From: Phoma sp. XZ068
Lineage: Eukaryota; Ascomycota; Dothideomycetes; Pleosporales; Didymellaceae
Direction: 5' to 3'
DNA length: 64,000 nt
Assembly: GCA_004835665.1 (NCBI GenBank)
Contig: RBKR01000013.1
Location: 992,001 to 1,056,000, forward strand
The notes beneath the pieces were generated by a model, which was given only the letters and a program-made list of their open reading frames with translations, made no database searches and was not told the DNA's origin. The position numbers and the translations under genes are program-made. Shown here piece after piece: positions 45,899 through 57,113 of the stretch. How positions within the stretch are numbered: position 1 is the first letter of the stretch; the number at the start of each line of letters is the position of its first letter.

Positions 45899-48181
45899 TG
45901 TTCTGGGATCGACTTCGGGAATCTGGAGGAATGCGATCTCAAAGGGTGTTTAAGAGCGTGTAACTGTGAGACGGTGTCTGATGTTTGAGACTTGAATAGA
46001 ATGGCAAACTTGACAGCAACAGTGCGTTGGGAGTATCGGTACTCTGTTACATGCGGGTCGCAAGATGCTTTTGTATTTGAGAGTTACTAATAGTGACCTT
46101 GCCAGCTTTACGACTATTCTCAGCGTCCTTCATCATTACTCAAGCACGGGGCAACAGGCGACAGACATCAGAGGGCACCGACGGTACGTGGCCCTTCCAG
46201 GTACGGAGCATTGCTCAGCGAGTGAAGCTTGAATTGCCTCTCCAGGAAGCTCCAGGACGGTACCTGAAAGGGGATGGAACGAGACAGAGGGCTATGACCC
46301 ACAAATTGTGACACGCCTTCCAATCGTGCTTCCGCCTCATCAATCGGTGTCTCAAGTCTGACGTTTACAGCACTGACATTCCAGGTTGATAACATAAGCT
46401 GTCGCGAGATCACGAGCAAGGACGAGCAAGGACCTTGGAGGACACGCAGCCAAGATGGGCAAGTCCACTTGCTTCACTTTCACCATTGGCTCGCGTCAGA
46501 GGCGGAACCTTCGGCCCTGCGGTTCCACCACCCACAGCATCATCCCTCGTGCGCGGCTTCTAGCCGCCTTCTTGCGGCTTCGATTCAGCATAGGCGCTGT
46601 GGAAACATCGCGTCTCAAGCCATTCGGCCCACCGAAACCACCATGCGCTGGCCACACAGCGTCACAAGTGTGGCTAATTAAACACGCTGTCACGTTAGAG
46701 ACGAGCCACGATTCGTAAGGCTGAACTCTGTCCACTCGGGCAGCATCCTCCAGATTGGTCAAGTAGCACTGAGCGCAGAGACGAGATGAGAAACAAGACG
46801 TAGAGTGTTCGGGCTTTCTTCCCCGACAGTCCGCGACGCGCTTCTCGACCAGCGCGCCGATGTTTCATCCCTTAATCGCAGCCAGAACACGGCCTTTGTT
46901 GAAACAGGGCACTTTCGCTCGACCCTCACTATTGCGCCCTGCCGGCAGTTTGACAGCTGTGCCCCGTCGCCCTTTGGCCTGTGATCGCCAGTCGCCTGAG
47001 CAGGCAAAGAGACCCTGGTAGGCCCTGAAGGGGCACCGAAGCAGCCGTTCAATGTGCCCTGCAGAGTCCTTCAGCAGGACTTTGAGTGAGACGTTGCCTT
47101 CTGCGGCATATACAGTATTACGTCTACCCGGAGCCCACTAGAGGACTCACAGAGGTCCTTCGACGATCATCGCTCGTTGCCCTTTGGTGGAGGCTGGCGG
47201 CTGCGCTCGCCATTGTGCGCAAAGAAGCAAAACTGCTCAACTGTTGTCTGGAGAACGCCGTCTCCTAGTTGTTTTCATCCGTGATGACTTGAGATCTGCA
47301 AATGTTCTTTCGATGCCCATGCAACGCGATCGCCATGATTGCTCACAGTGACTGTGTTTGCTGCTTGCACACTACGTTCAATCATTGAAGCAGGCCACGC
47401 TCGTGATAGCTTCGGCCCCTTCGGACATTGCGATCATCAGGGGAGCCTGTCAAGGCAGGTAGGTCTGACTTCACGATATCTGTTGCTGTGGCATCAAGGG
47501 CCTGGTTGCCTTTCTATTGCAGTGGTATGAAAGAGCTGGTTGCTTTAAGGTTGAGTGTTGTGGGTACCTCCGGATTTGCACTGATGCATAGCAAGCTTGT
47601 CGTCGATCCACGAATCCTTTGTTTTCCATCCCAACAGCACCAGATCACACAGAATAGCAAAGGACTCACCCAAGTAGCCTCGTTCAATACCTATTGATCC
47701 GATAAGACCGAGCATCAGAGAATGGACCGATTGACATAAGATAATGCCGCAGGGGCTGACTGCATACCTATCGGCGCTGGCGAGCTGAAGCAGCTGCAAA
47801 CGACAAGTACAGCAACGGTCAGTACCATGAGCTGCAATGGGCTATGGAAGAGCTGTTTCTCCTGACAATTGTAACTATTGCAACGCCTTTTACACCGCCA
47901 GCTCCAGATTCCGGCAAATCCGGCGTGGTAGCGGTACCCGCAAGCCACTTGAACCGCGTTGGCTGAATCGGGCATGCGCTTCTTACTTTGGGGTAATTAG
48001 CCAATAGATGTGGACGGTCCTATTCGCGCATATCAGCCTTGAAGCCGAGATCCAGACTATTTACTCCAGCTTGCCCCAGAGCTTGCGGCGTCGTCCTCAA
48101 TCGCTCTACCCACTGGTTCCCTACAAGGACATTCTGCCTTCTACATTGTAGCTGTTAAATTTGTCTTTTACAAACTTGATC
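45899..48181. other. Gene-poor region
   Basis: About 2.3 kb. Several ORFs of 60-97 codons overlap on both strands without family features or likely splice patterns. I see no repeat, RNA gene or transposon end. It includes the promoter of the CFEM gene. Confidence 0.4.
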
Positions 48182-48854
48182 ATGCGCTTCTCCATTGTTG
48201 CGGCCGTTACAACGCTGAGCGCTACTGTGCTCGGCCAGGGCAACCTTGCCTCGATCCCGACGTGCGCGGTATGTGCACCATAGAGTTGTTAAGCACAGCA
48301 ACTGAACCAGAACTAGCAATCATGCTTCGGAACCGAGCAACTCGGTTCCTGCAGTCTTCTCGATGTTGCCTGCATTTGCGGTAGCTCCACTATCACACAA
48401 GTTGCTTGCTGTGTCCTGTCGGCCTGCAGCGCCAGTGACATCAAGAGTAAGCACCTCACAGTTCGAGGGACTTCAAGTCACTAATGCGAGACCAGCTACC
48501 ATCGATTTCGCCAGCACTCTTTGCCAGGGAGTCGGTGTGACCCTGAACACTACCCCCAACTGCGGCGCGTCGAGCGCTAGTGCTTCTGCCTCTGCCGCTT
48601 CTTCTTCTTCTGCTTCTGCAGCATCAGGATCCGCCTCCGCCTCCGCCTCCGCATCTGCGTCTGCGTCTGGCTCGGCCTCGGCCTCCAGGTCTGCTTCAGT
48701 TACCGCCATCTCCGGGACGAGCACCCCCTCTGGCAGTGCATCCCGCTCTGCATCTGCCAGTGTAGCAACAGCTTCTACTGGTGCAGGCGCTTCGAACGCT
48801 GGCCCTGTTGTTGGCCTGGGTGTTGCCGTTATTGGCATGCTTGCTGCTTTGTAG
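48182..48854 (+). CDS. CFEM-domain protein, predicted secreted and GPI-anchored
   Basis: Three exons, 48182-48268, 48317-48446 and 48496-48854, give 191 residues. A signal peptide (MRFSIVAAVTTLSATVLG) is followed by the CFEM domain: IPTCAQSCFG, CSLLDVACIC with the typical aspartate, then CCVLSAC. Two more cysteines follow (TLCQG and PNCG), giving ten in all. A Ser/Ala-rich low-complexity region of about 80 residues follows. A hydrophobic C-terminus (VVGLGVAVIGMLAAL) after small residues suits a GPI-anchor signal. CFEM proteins at the fungal surface act in haem or iron uptake, adhesion or host interaction; which applies is not evident. It sits alone in a gene-poor stretch. Confidence 0.93.
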
Positions 48855-49339
48855 AAGCTGGGTTAGTTGTACCGTCGGTGATGTTTAGGGGAGGGATTAT
48901 ATTGTATCAAGAGAACAGTCGTAATTATTGAAGCCAATGTTATTGATTGACCATTATGTTGTTTCACCTATGAGCGCGGATCCGAGAACCTACTGGAGCA
49001 TGCACAAACCTTAGTGATCGATGTAGCTTGTAAGCGTAATCCTAAGACCTTAGGGGAACTCAACATCATACGTGTTCATAATCAACTATTAGATGAACGG
49101 GTTACAGTCGCGAGTACACGACTTCCTTGCTGTGCGACGTTGTGCAGAACATACGGAGTTCGCGTGCTCCACGCTTTGTCAAAGCTTCAAGCGTCATGTC
49201 TCCACCCACCATCAAGTCCGCCCGCACTCTCACTCGCTCTCCGCAACGACCACGCGCCACCACTCGGACGGTCGCAAACATGACCACGACTTCCACGACA
49301 ACACATGTAGACTGAATTGAACATACGATAGCCAGCAAA
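48855..49339. promoter_or_regulatory. Intergenic between CFEM gene and recyclin-1
   Basis: About 480 bases on the shared plus strand. It holds the CFEM 3' flank and recyclin-1 leader. Short ORFs here have no family features. Confidence 0.4.
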
Positions 49340-49459
49340 ATGGCTACGAGATCCAACTTCAAGCGGGCGCTGCCCCAAGCGCAGCAGTCTGTCCTGGCCC
49401 CGCTGCGCACCACGCAGATGGTGGACGAGTCAAAAGCTATTCTGCCGGCAGGTGTGTAG
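49340..49459 (+). other. 39-codon upstream ORF or alternative first exon of recyclin-1
   Basis: From the ATG at 49340 a frame of 39 codons (MATRSNFKRALPQAQQSVLA..., ending KAILPAGV) stops with TAG at 49457-49459. It is in the same frame as the recyclin-1 ATG at 49478. ILPA is reminiscent of the start of an F-box. Either this is an upstream ORF or a very short intron removes the stop. Confidence 0.4.
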
Positions 49460-49477
49460 TCCGCGACCTCTGAGAGC

Positions 49478-52186
49478 ATGATTCAGCTGACTATTGAAGA
49501 ACTCATCAACACTATCCTCGACTACCTTCCCGTAGCTGATATGTTCACCTTCGCCCGAACCTCGAAGCGCATGCAGGAAATGGTCTACGACGATACCCGG
49601 TGGATACAAAGACTGAAGAGCATGGGCTGCTGGAATGACGTCGAGGCAAAACAACGGTTCGACGAAGCTATGCGCCGGAAACAAGAGGCTCAGAAAGCGG
49701 AAGAAGCACAAAGGACAGGCGTCCCTCTGCCGGGTGGTGCTGCTGGGCTTGGAATCGGTGGGATTGAGCAGCCTCGCGGCAGTTTGACCTTATTCGACGC
49801 GGACGAAGATATGCAACGGCAGTCACTGGAGCAAAAGGGCAGAGGCAGGTCATCGACGCTTGACAAAGGTTTCAACGACATGACGTTGACGCCGACGTTT
49901 ACGGGAGCACCAGCGAGATCGCCAATGATGGATCCACAAGCTGCGTTAAAGATCATATCAAGTGTACGCTCAATTAGAGGCAGGGCACGCCAGGAATACG
50001 GGAACGTCTACGGAAACCTAGCGCCATACTACTTTGACCTGGCACGATCACGAAGCCACGCAGATCCTGCTTTGTTCCGCACATATCGAGATCCAGAGCA
50101 GCAGGCACAGATGCTCGCGCAGTTGAAAATATTTGCAAAAAGCGACTTCGCGCAAGGTTGGGGTCAGCGCGAGGAAAAGCTGGACACTATGACCGGGATA
50201 TTCGAGAACGCCGTACTGAGAGAGTTTGAGACTGGCTGTGAAGAGAAGGACTATGATGGCCGCATGAAACGGTTCGCGTCTGTTCTCTTCCACTTGAACG
50301 GCGGTGCTGCATGTCTGGATTCATTCATCCACAACCATCCACTGATGCTGGACAAGGAGAAGCTAGGCAACCCTAGAGACTGTCTACCAGGCCTAACCTC
50401 AAGCCAACTTACATTGGAGCCATCACGTAAATTCTTTCATGATTTGGCGATTGCCCTGAACACGGAGACAGCCATCATTGATCGAGTCTTTCCACCCACC
50501 TTTGACGTGCTTCAACCATTTCTGGAGCGTGTTGCTGAGGACATCATATCTGAATACATCACATCACTCTTCGATGAAGCACATGATGTCAGCACCGACG
50601 TATATCTCAAAGCTGTAGCGGGCGTGTTCGATCAAGCATCACAACTCACTATTTCACTGAAGCCAACGAAGGGCTCGAAGGCTAATTTCCAGGAAGAGGC
50701 AATTCGCATCATTTCGCAATGCTTTGAGCAACATATCGACCTGTATCTGCAGGAGGAGCTGGACTTCTTCAAGCGAAAATCGGTCGAACAGGTCGAAGCG
50801 TGGGAAAAACGGCTGACGGAAGAAGAGCAAACAACCGAGACATTCTACATGTCTAACGTCAATCGCAAGGCGGCTAAACAGGACTTCCTTTCGTCTTTCA
50901 AAAAGGTCGTCATGATGCCCGTCAATGTTCTTCCAACAATCGGTGGCTCAGGATCAAGGAACTCTGTAGTTGCTACACCTGCAGTGAATGGTAATGGCGG
51001 GTTAGAAACACCCACAAGAGCGGATACGCCTTCTGGCGATGGTGCACGCTCGCCAGGGTTGCAGGCACCCACAACCGAGCTTGCAGCGAAAGCAGCGATT
51101 ATGAACTCTCGACTGGAAGGGATTCGGACGCTCTTTAGCATCGAGGTGGCACTCGACTTGACCCACAAGGCAAAGTCCAGCCTCGAACGAGCAGCACGAT
51201 TCGTCAGACTTGGCGGACAATCCGGTGAAGAAGCGAAAGAACAGTGCGAACAGATCTTCATTTTCCTGGTGCAGATCCTCGGCAATCGGCATATGAAGCT
51301 AGGCTTCGACAAGGCTGTCGGTCATCTTGCTGACTACAAGCCTCGCGAAGTAGCGGATCACAGTAAAGAAGGCGTAGCACCACTCGTAGCATTTCTGGAA
51401 CTCGTCAATGTCGGTGACTTGATCCAGCAGATGGTAGAGGTATTCTATCTGCAGGAGTTGGTTGCCGCCAATCTCACCGATCGCGATGACTTCCTCAGTC
51501 TTGCAGCAAAAGAGAAGAAGAAGTTCGAGCAAATGCTTGACGAGCGTGTCGCTGCAGGACTGAACAAGGGCATTGATGTGCTCATGGACGAAGTTGAATA
51601 TCTCTGTGGCACCTTGCAGCAACCGTCTGATTTCAATCCTCCGGTAGGACCCAATGGGATAGCACAGTTGTCAGATATAGGACCTAGCGAGACAGCAAAA
51701 AGAGTAGTCGACATGGTGTCGTCGCACACAAGCATGTTGATTGGTAGCACAGACAAGAACGTGCTCGACGTCTTCAACCAAGAAGTTGGAGTACGATTGT
51801 TCACTGCGATCTGCAAGCACCTCAAGCGACAGCGAGTGAGTGTCGACGGTGCCATTGTGCTGATCAGGTAAGACTAGACTTCAGAATCGTCTTTTACATG
51901 GACTAACATGTGCAGTGACATGAATGCGTACAATGCATACATCGTCTCGCTACGTAACAAGCCACTCATGCAGTACTTTGCTGCTCTTCGTGAGCTTTCC
52001 CAGATCTACTTAATTGCACCAAAGGAAGCAAAAGAAATCGCAACCATCATAGCGGACACGGACCGTTACCATGGCATCTTCAGAGCGGAGGAGGTGTATG
52101 AGTATGCGGAGAGGAGAGCGGATTGGTATCAGATCAAGAGCGCAGTTGAGAAGCAGATGTATGGGGTTGGCTGTTGGGTCATGTAA
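49478..52186 (+). CDS. RCY1: Recyclin-1 (F-box protein with Sec10-like region)
   Basis: Two exons, 49478-51867 and 51916-52186, give 886 residues from MIQLTIEELINTILDYLP. An F-box fills about residues 3-48 (LPVADMFTFARTSKRMQEMV, DDTRWIQRLK). The rest is a long alpha-helical region related to exocyst Sec10: FENAVLREFETGCEEKDYDG, AVLREFE-like helices, VEYLCGTLQQPSDFNPP, and KHLKRQRVSVDGAIVLIS. The last exon ends RADWYQIKSAVEKQMYGVG. Yeast Rcy1 and fission-yeast Pof6 act with Skp1 in endosome-to-plasma-membrane recycling and, in fission yeast, cell separation. The start is uncertain because of an in-frame stop 20 bases upstream. Confidence 0.9.
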
Positions 52187-52944
52187 GAGCTTGAGCATGC
52201 GGCTCTGCGACCAGGAGGTAGTGTGATTGCCGCTTTTGGATAGATACGCAGAGCTTCGGCGGAGCAACTCAAGCGACTCGTTGGATACAAACATCAAACA
52301 AGTGTCGCTACCCGTAACAGACTAGATGCTGCACCCCGCGCCACCTTTTCTTTGTTTTGCTTTAATCTGCGCCTCTTCCGCAAACGTTGTCGTTGTGCTG
52401 GCACGCTGCACCTCAGCCTTGGAAGCTTCCCCAGCCTCTCCAGCTTCCAATCGGTACCTGGGCTAGTGCGACCGAGCGTCGGATGACCACTCTACCTCAC
52501 CACTCAGCGGTGCAACATCAATTGAACTCAGTGTACCTGTCTCCAGCTGATGCTCACGTCTGCGACTCGTTCTCTGGTACTTTGATCGTCCTCAAGAAGC
52601 TCATTTCCGCTCTGCTCTACACGCACCGCTGCAGGGTGAACCCCGCCGGCACTACCGTTTTAGACCGCCCGGCTCTCTCACTTGTCTTGAACGCTGTGTT
52701 ACGCCACGCTTCGCCGGTGTTGGTGAGAGACGCTCTTCGTACAGTTTCTACGCGACGTTTCGTGTATATACTATTGCTTCTGTTGGCCACAGCTGGAAAG
52801 CTCTCCCACCCTCCAGACGGACAACCCCGGTCTATACTACGCGGTTCGCGCCGACCCGTCGTTCTACAGCTCGACTTGCAGCTCTGCTTGAGTGATACCC
52901 TTCCCAACCACCACACTTTGTGGGATCGAGTGATAACAGCAGCT
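52187..52944. other. Intergenic between recyclin-1 and UAF30-like gene
   Basis: About 760 bases. An open plus-strand frame of about 200 codons crosses it (52387-53022) but starts with TTG and reads through the first UAF30-like intron, so it is probably leader sequence. Confidence 0.45.
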
Positions 52945-53965
52945 ATGTCCGGTAAGTGGTCGCCCAGGGAAGTCGCATATTACAGCAACTCACCCACATC
53001 ACCTAGATCCGCTCCCCACTGAAGTAGAGGCTTCCTACTCCGTCATTATTGACGAGATCCTCCGCGCCAGCGACCTCAACACAATCTCTGCAAAGCGCAT
53101 ACGCAAGGGTCTGCAAGAGCGAATCGGCCATGACACGGCCAACCAGAAGGTAGGCGTAGTCCGGATGCACAGCAGACTTCACGTATTAATTTCAGCCTAG
53201 AATGCGATTACCGCTCTGATCATGCAGCGCTTCGACAAGTTCAACTCCGAAGTGAACGGAACCACAACGGAGCCCCAAGAGCCCATACCCACGGTCGAGA
53301 ACGGGGCCGCCTCCACCTCTGCGACGCCCGACCAGAAGCGCTCACCCGACTCCGAATCAGCGCTTTCCGAGCTCGAAGACGCTGCGCCGCCCAAGAAGAA
53401 GGCGAAAAAGAGCAAGGCGACCGAAGACGAAGACGCAGCATTCGCGCGCAAGCTACAAGCAGAAGAAAATGCGCGCAGCGGCCGCGCGACACGAGGAGCG
53501 AATACCAGGAAGAAGGCGCCGCTGCCCAAGAAGAAGACCAAGAAGAAGAGCTCGAATCGCGTCAAGGACGAGGACGACAGCGACATAGCATCCGGCAGCG
53601 AGAAGGAGAAGAAGAGCCCAAGTCGGAAAGGAGGATTTCACGTACGTCCACCCCCACTGCATCCTTGCACACTCACTAACAACACGCAGAAACCAATGGC
53701 CCTGTCACCAGCCCTCTCCTCCCTCCTCAACGAAACGCAGCTCTCGCGCCCGCAAACGGTCAAGAAGATCTGGGAATACGTCAAAGCGCGGGATCTGCAG
53801 GACCCCAGCGACAAGCGGCAAATCCGGTGCGACGACGCGATGCGCGCCGTCTTCAAGCAGGACCGCGTGCACATGTTCACCATGAACAAGATCCTGAACC
53901 AGAACCTGTACGCGGTTGATGAAATCACCACCGCGCCCGCGGAAGTGCAGTCTGGCTCGGAGTAG
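52945..53965 (+). CDS. UAF30: DEK-C/SWIB-domain protein (UAF30 / Spp27-like)
   Basis: Four exons, 52945-52951 (7 nt), 53007-53149, 53201-53641 and 53690-53965, give 288 residues. The first exon encodes only MSD across a junction, followed by PLPTEVEASYSVIIDEIL. The N-terminal DEK C-terminal-type domain continues (SDLNTISAKRIRKGLQERI). A Lys-rich, disordered middle has likely nuclear-localisation runs (PPKKKAKK, KKKTKKKS). The C-terminal SWIB/MDM2 domain reads LSPALSSLLNETQLSR, KKIWEYVKARDLQDPSDKR and FTMNKILNQNLY. Yeast Uaf30 is part of the upstream activation factor for RNA polymerase I. Fission-yeast Spp27 is the counterpart. Membership of another chromatin complex cannot be excluded. Confidence 0.9.
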
Positions 53966-54677
53966 GCCTTTGATGCTGAGATGAGATGCAAGACAGGATC
54001 AGTTGGGTAGTTAGTAGGCGTTGGATGGCATAGCATGGCATGGCAGGCAGCACGAGATGAAGGGACGAGACGAGACGAGACGACAGGAGCAAGACTGGGT
54101 TTGACCTTGAACTGTGAATATCTAGCATGGCGTTTATGTGCGCATTTTCTGGCCGGGCATTGCGCTGGGTATTCTTTTTGCTGCATTTGCAGCTTCCATA
54201 TTAAGCTCTCATATTAGCTCTCACATTAGCTCTCACATTAAGCTCTTACAGTACAGCTTCCATATTACAGCTTCCATATTACCTCACAGCTTCACAAGTC
54301 AAGAGATAGCAGGGAGCATTGAAAGAAGTTTCTTTCTTTCATTGTAAACGAATGGATAGTAATTTCAGATACGATAATTACTGCTTTCTGGACTTAGTGA
54401 CTCGACGTGATCGCTGATGCTAGACGGAATCAATTGGGGAAAGGGAAAAAGAGGTATCCAAAACAAAAAACTCCAGAACCATGATGGAGTGGTACACAAG
54501 AAAACAATTTGACCTCCATTCTTGTAGTCATGACGGACAGTTCAGACCGCAGTTCAAGACCGCCGTTCATGACTGCACAGTCAATAACCACTCAAAACTC
54601 TGCGGGCTGTGTCCAATTGCCGCGCTTCTCATATCGTTTCATATCACAATCGGCCACTTCCAACTACATCCTTTGAG
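53966..54677. other. Convergent intergenic region
   Basis: About 710 bases between UAF30-like (+) and securin-like (-) 3' ends. It contains a short GACGA repeat (54062-54084) and the larger tandem tract annotated separately. No gene is supported. Confidence 0.5.
54188..54296. repeat. Short-unit imperfect tandem repeat
   Basis: Units of 12-16 bases alternate, including AGCTCTCACATT (several forms) and ACAGCTTCCATATT (three forms). The tract lies in non-coding sequence between two convergent genes. Confidence 0.75.
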
Positions 54678-56140
54678 TTAGAGCCCCTCAGGGATCTGAA
54701 GCTGAAAGTCCTCAAAATCTTCGTCCAGAGGATCGACACCAAGCTGGTCGTTGAAGTTGTTCATCCAGGCGTCATCGTCGCCGAAATCATCTTGGAGGGC
54801 CAACAACTCCAGCTCGCGCTCGACGCTCTCTGCCGTCTCCTCAAACGGATCTGCATGCGGTGGAGCGACCAGTGTTGCGTTTGTAGAGGTTGAGCTGGAG
54901 CGTGAGAATGGGCGGGATCTGGTGGAAGCAGCAGCGCTGACGGTCCGTTGGTGTGCAGCCGCAAAGGAAGGGGTCGTAGTTCCGGCACGTTTGGTGGTGG
55001 ACAGGTTGGGGCCGGCTGGCTTGGTGAGGTTCGAAAGCGGCGGGCGCATTGCTGAGCCTGAGCGCACTGCGCGACCCTGGGCGTAGCCGATAGTGCTCTT
55101 GGATGAGACTACAGCAGATGCGTGGCGGGCGTGACGGGCATCTGTCGGCTCTGCAAGCGGCTTTGGAGTCTTCCTGCTGGCTATGAAACCGGTCGGTACA
55201 CGTGCTTTTGCTGCGGTGGTTGAAGCACCGAACCTTGGTGTAGAGCGATCCATGGGAGCAAGTGCGGCAGCCGCTGAACGAGCACGCATTGTCGAGAGAC
55301 CGGTAGGTGGCCTCACCGAGGAATTGGTTCTCATAGTAGGCTTGTGTGCCTCTGCCTTTGGCTCCTTGATTCCAAAGTAGCGCTTCGACTCGGCGTCGTC
55401 CATGGCCATTTGCGCTGCAAAGATCTTGTCAAACTCCTCGTCTCGCTTCTTGCGGTCGCGCTCCAAGCTCTCCTCAAACTCGCGCTGCCCCTTGGTGCGG
55501 CCATCGTCCTCGGTTGGGTTGTGGTATGCGCTGGTGATGCCGCGCATTGCGTTCTCGCCGGACAAAACGGAGAAATCCCAGTCTCGAGGCAGGTAGTCGT
55601 CCATGTCGTCCAGGAGCGGGACCTCCTTCGGCGGCATGTACTCGATCTCTGGCACATCGTCTTCGGACTCGGCTTCGACTTCAGGCTGGTGGACCTTGAC
55701 TTTCGGGCGGCGGAGGCGCGGGCTTGCCTTGAGCGTTTTGGCGGAGGATCCGAGCGGAGCAGGTGTCTGGAAGGCCTTGCCTTTGGCGTTGGTCGTCTTT
55801 GCACCTAGAGGAGCGCGGTTGCGCGGACCTTGGTCGCATGTCAGTCTCGGGCGGGCGCTCTATGAGCTCATGGCTTACCCGCTGGTGTAACAAATGCACT
55901 CGCATCCAGCTTGCCGCCCTTCTTGGTCGTCAGAAGCAAGTTGCCCTTTCCGTCGCCCTTGCCGCCTTTGGTGAAGACATTCTCGTCGTTGAGCGGGACC
56001 TTGTACGGCGTCTTTGGGGCCTTGTTCCCTGGTGTCTTGGATCCAAAGCTCTTTGCGCCGGCGTTGAGCGGCTTTCCGCCGGGGCCGACCTGCAGGCTGC
56101 GCACCGCATTTTCCTGGTCGTGTGCTGCGAGCGTGGCCAT
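54678..56140 (-). CDS. Probable securin (separase inhibitor)
   Basis: Two exons, 56140-55879 and 55828-54678, give 470 residues. The N-terminus MATLAAHDQENAVRSLQVG aligns by eye with the metazoan securin start MATLxxxDKEN, with QEN in place of the KEN box. Next is KAPKTPYKVPLNDENVF. In the middle, SEDDVPEIEYMPPKEVP resembles the separase-binding PEIE segment of securins, in which E-I-E mimics a cleavage site. A charged region, a basic Ser/Thr/Pro-rich stretch and an acidic C-terminus follow (DDFGDDDAWMNNF, DPLDEDFEDFQLQ). Securins hold separase inactive until the APC/C degrades them at anaphase. The family diverges fast, so this rests on short motifs. It may instead be an unrelated disordered fungal protein. 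It is divergent from tropomyosin. Confidence 0.6.
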
Positions 56141-56501
56141 GGTCGCGGCTACATGGGGCGGGTCGTGGCGGTCGTGGTGTTGCGGTGCTGGTGGTGACGT
56201 TGCCGGTGCAGTGCTCGCAGTGGCCGTCTGTTTGTTTACGCTGTTGCTAAGGGCCGGCCGGGGTCCGTCGAGCTTGCCCCAGCGGGCTAGCAGGCGGTGT
56301 GCCTTTGGCGAGACAGGGGTACTCCCTTTCGGCAGCGGCGCCCATGCCCGCATTATCAGCCTGCCAGCGAGCCTCCAATTCTCCGACACACTCACCACCC
56401 TTGCCATCTGCCTCTCCCACAGCCAGCTACCACCCCGCCCGCGGCCTCCCACACCCACACCCACACCCACCACCTCCCCACCACCGCCCACCCCCGCCGC
56501 C
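56141..56501. promoter_or_regulatory. Divergent promoter, securin-like / tropomyosin
   Basis: A 361-base gap between two divergent starts. The tropomyosin leader carries a CCCACA-type microsatellite (about 56447-56475). No factor site was assigned. Confidence 0.5.
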
Positions 56502-57113
56502 ATGGACCAGATCAAGAAGGTGAGTCTGCCCGCTACCCCGCCGGACCCTGTCCCTGGCGGGCAGCTGTCGACGACGGCCGCTGACGGCGCCGCAGCGCAT
56601 GGAGGCCCTCCGCGTCGAGGCCGACGAGAGCGGTGCCCGCGCCGAGGAGTACAAGACCAAGGTCAAGCAGCTCGAGGGCGAGACGACACAGAAGGAGCAG
56701 GAGATCACGTCGCTCTCACACAAGAACTCGGTCCTCGAGAGCGAGGTCGAGAAGCTCGAAGCGCAAGTCAAGCAGTTCAAGGACGAGGCCGGTGCAGGCG
56801 CTCAGGCTGGCACCCAGGCCGAGAGCCTGCAGCGCAAGATCCAGGTGCTTGAGGAAGAGGCTGAGGAGTCTGACAGGACCATCCGCGAGCTCAACGAGAA
56901 GTAAGCCCGCCCCGGCCGCCCGTCGACACGTATTCGACTGACACACACAGGCTCCGCCAAACCGACGTCAAGTCCGGCCACTACGAACGCAAAGTCCAGG
57001 CTCTCGAGCAGTCCCGCGACCAGTGGGAAACCAAGTACGAGGAAATGGCCAAGAAATACGCCGACACCAAGAAGGAGCTCGATGACTTTGTCAAGGAGAT
57101 CGGTAACATCTGA
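56502..57113 (+). CDS. TPM1: Tropomyosin
   Basis: Three exons, 56502-56519, 56596-56900 and 56951-57113, give 161 residues, the length of fission-yeast Cdc8. Exon one encodes just MDQIKK. The protein is a nearly unbroken heptad coiled coil (RMEALRVEADESGARAEEY, KQLEGETTQKEQEITSL, LEEEAEESDRTIRELNEKL), ending KKELDDFVKEIGNI. Tropomyosin binds along formin-nucleated actin cables and the cytokinetic ring. No proline breaks the helix. Only the Ala/Gly-rich link (AGAGAQAGTQ) near the middle is unusual. Confidence 0.94.

Noticed and set aside
52387..53022. 211-codon plus-strand open frame upstream of the UAF30-like gene
   Set aside because: It begins with TTG, lacks family features, and its end runs through a well-supported intron.
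55911..56852. 313-codon plus-strand ORF crossing the securin-like and tropomyosin starts
   Set aside because: Overlaps two better-supported genes and reads through the tropomyosin intron in another frame.
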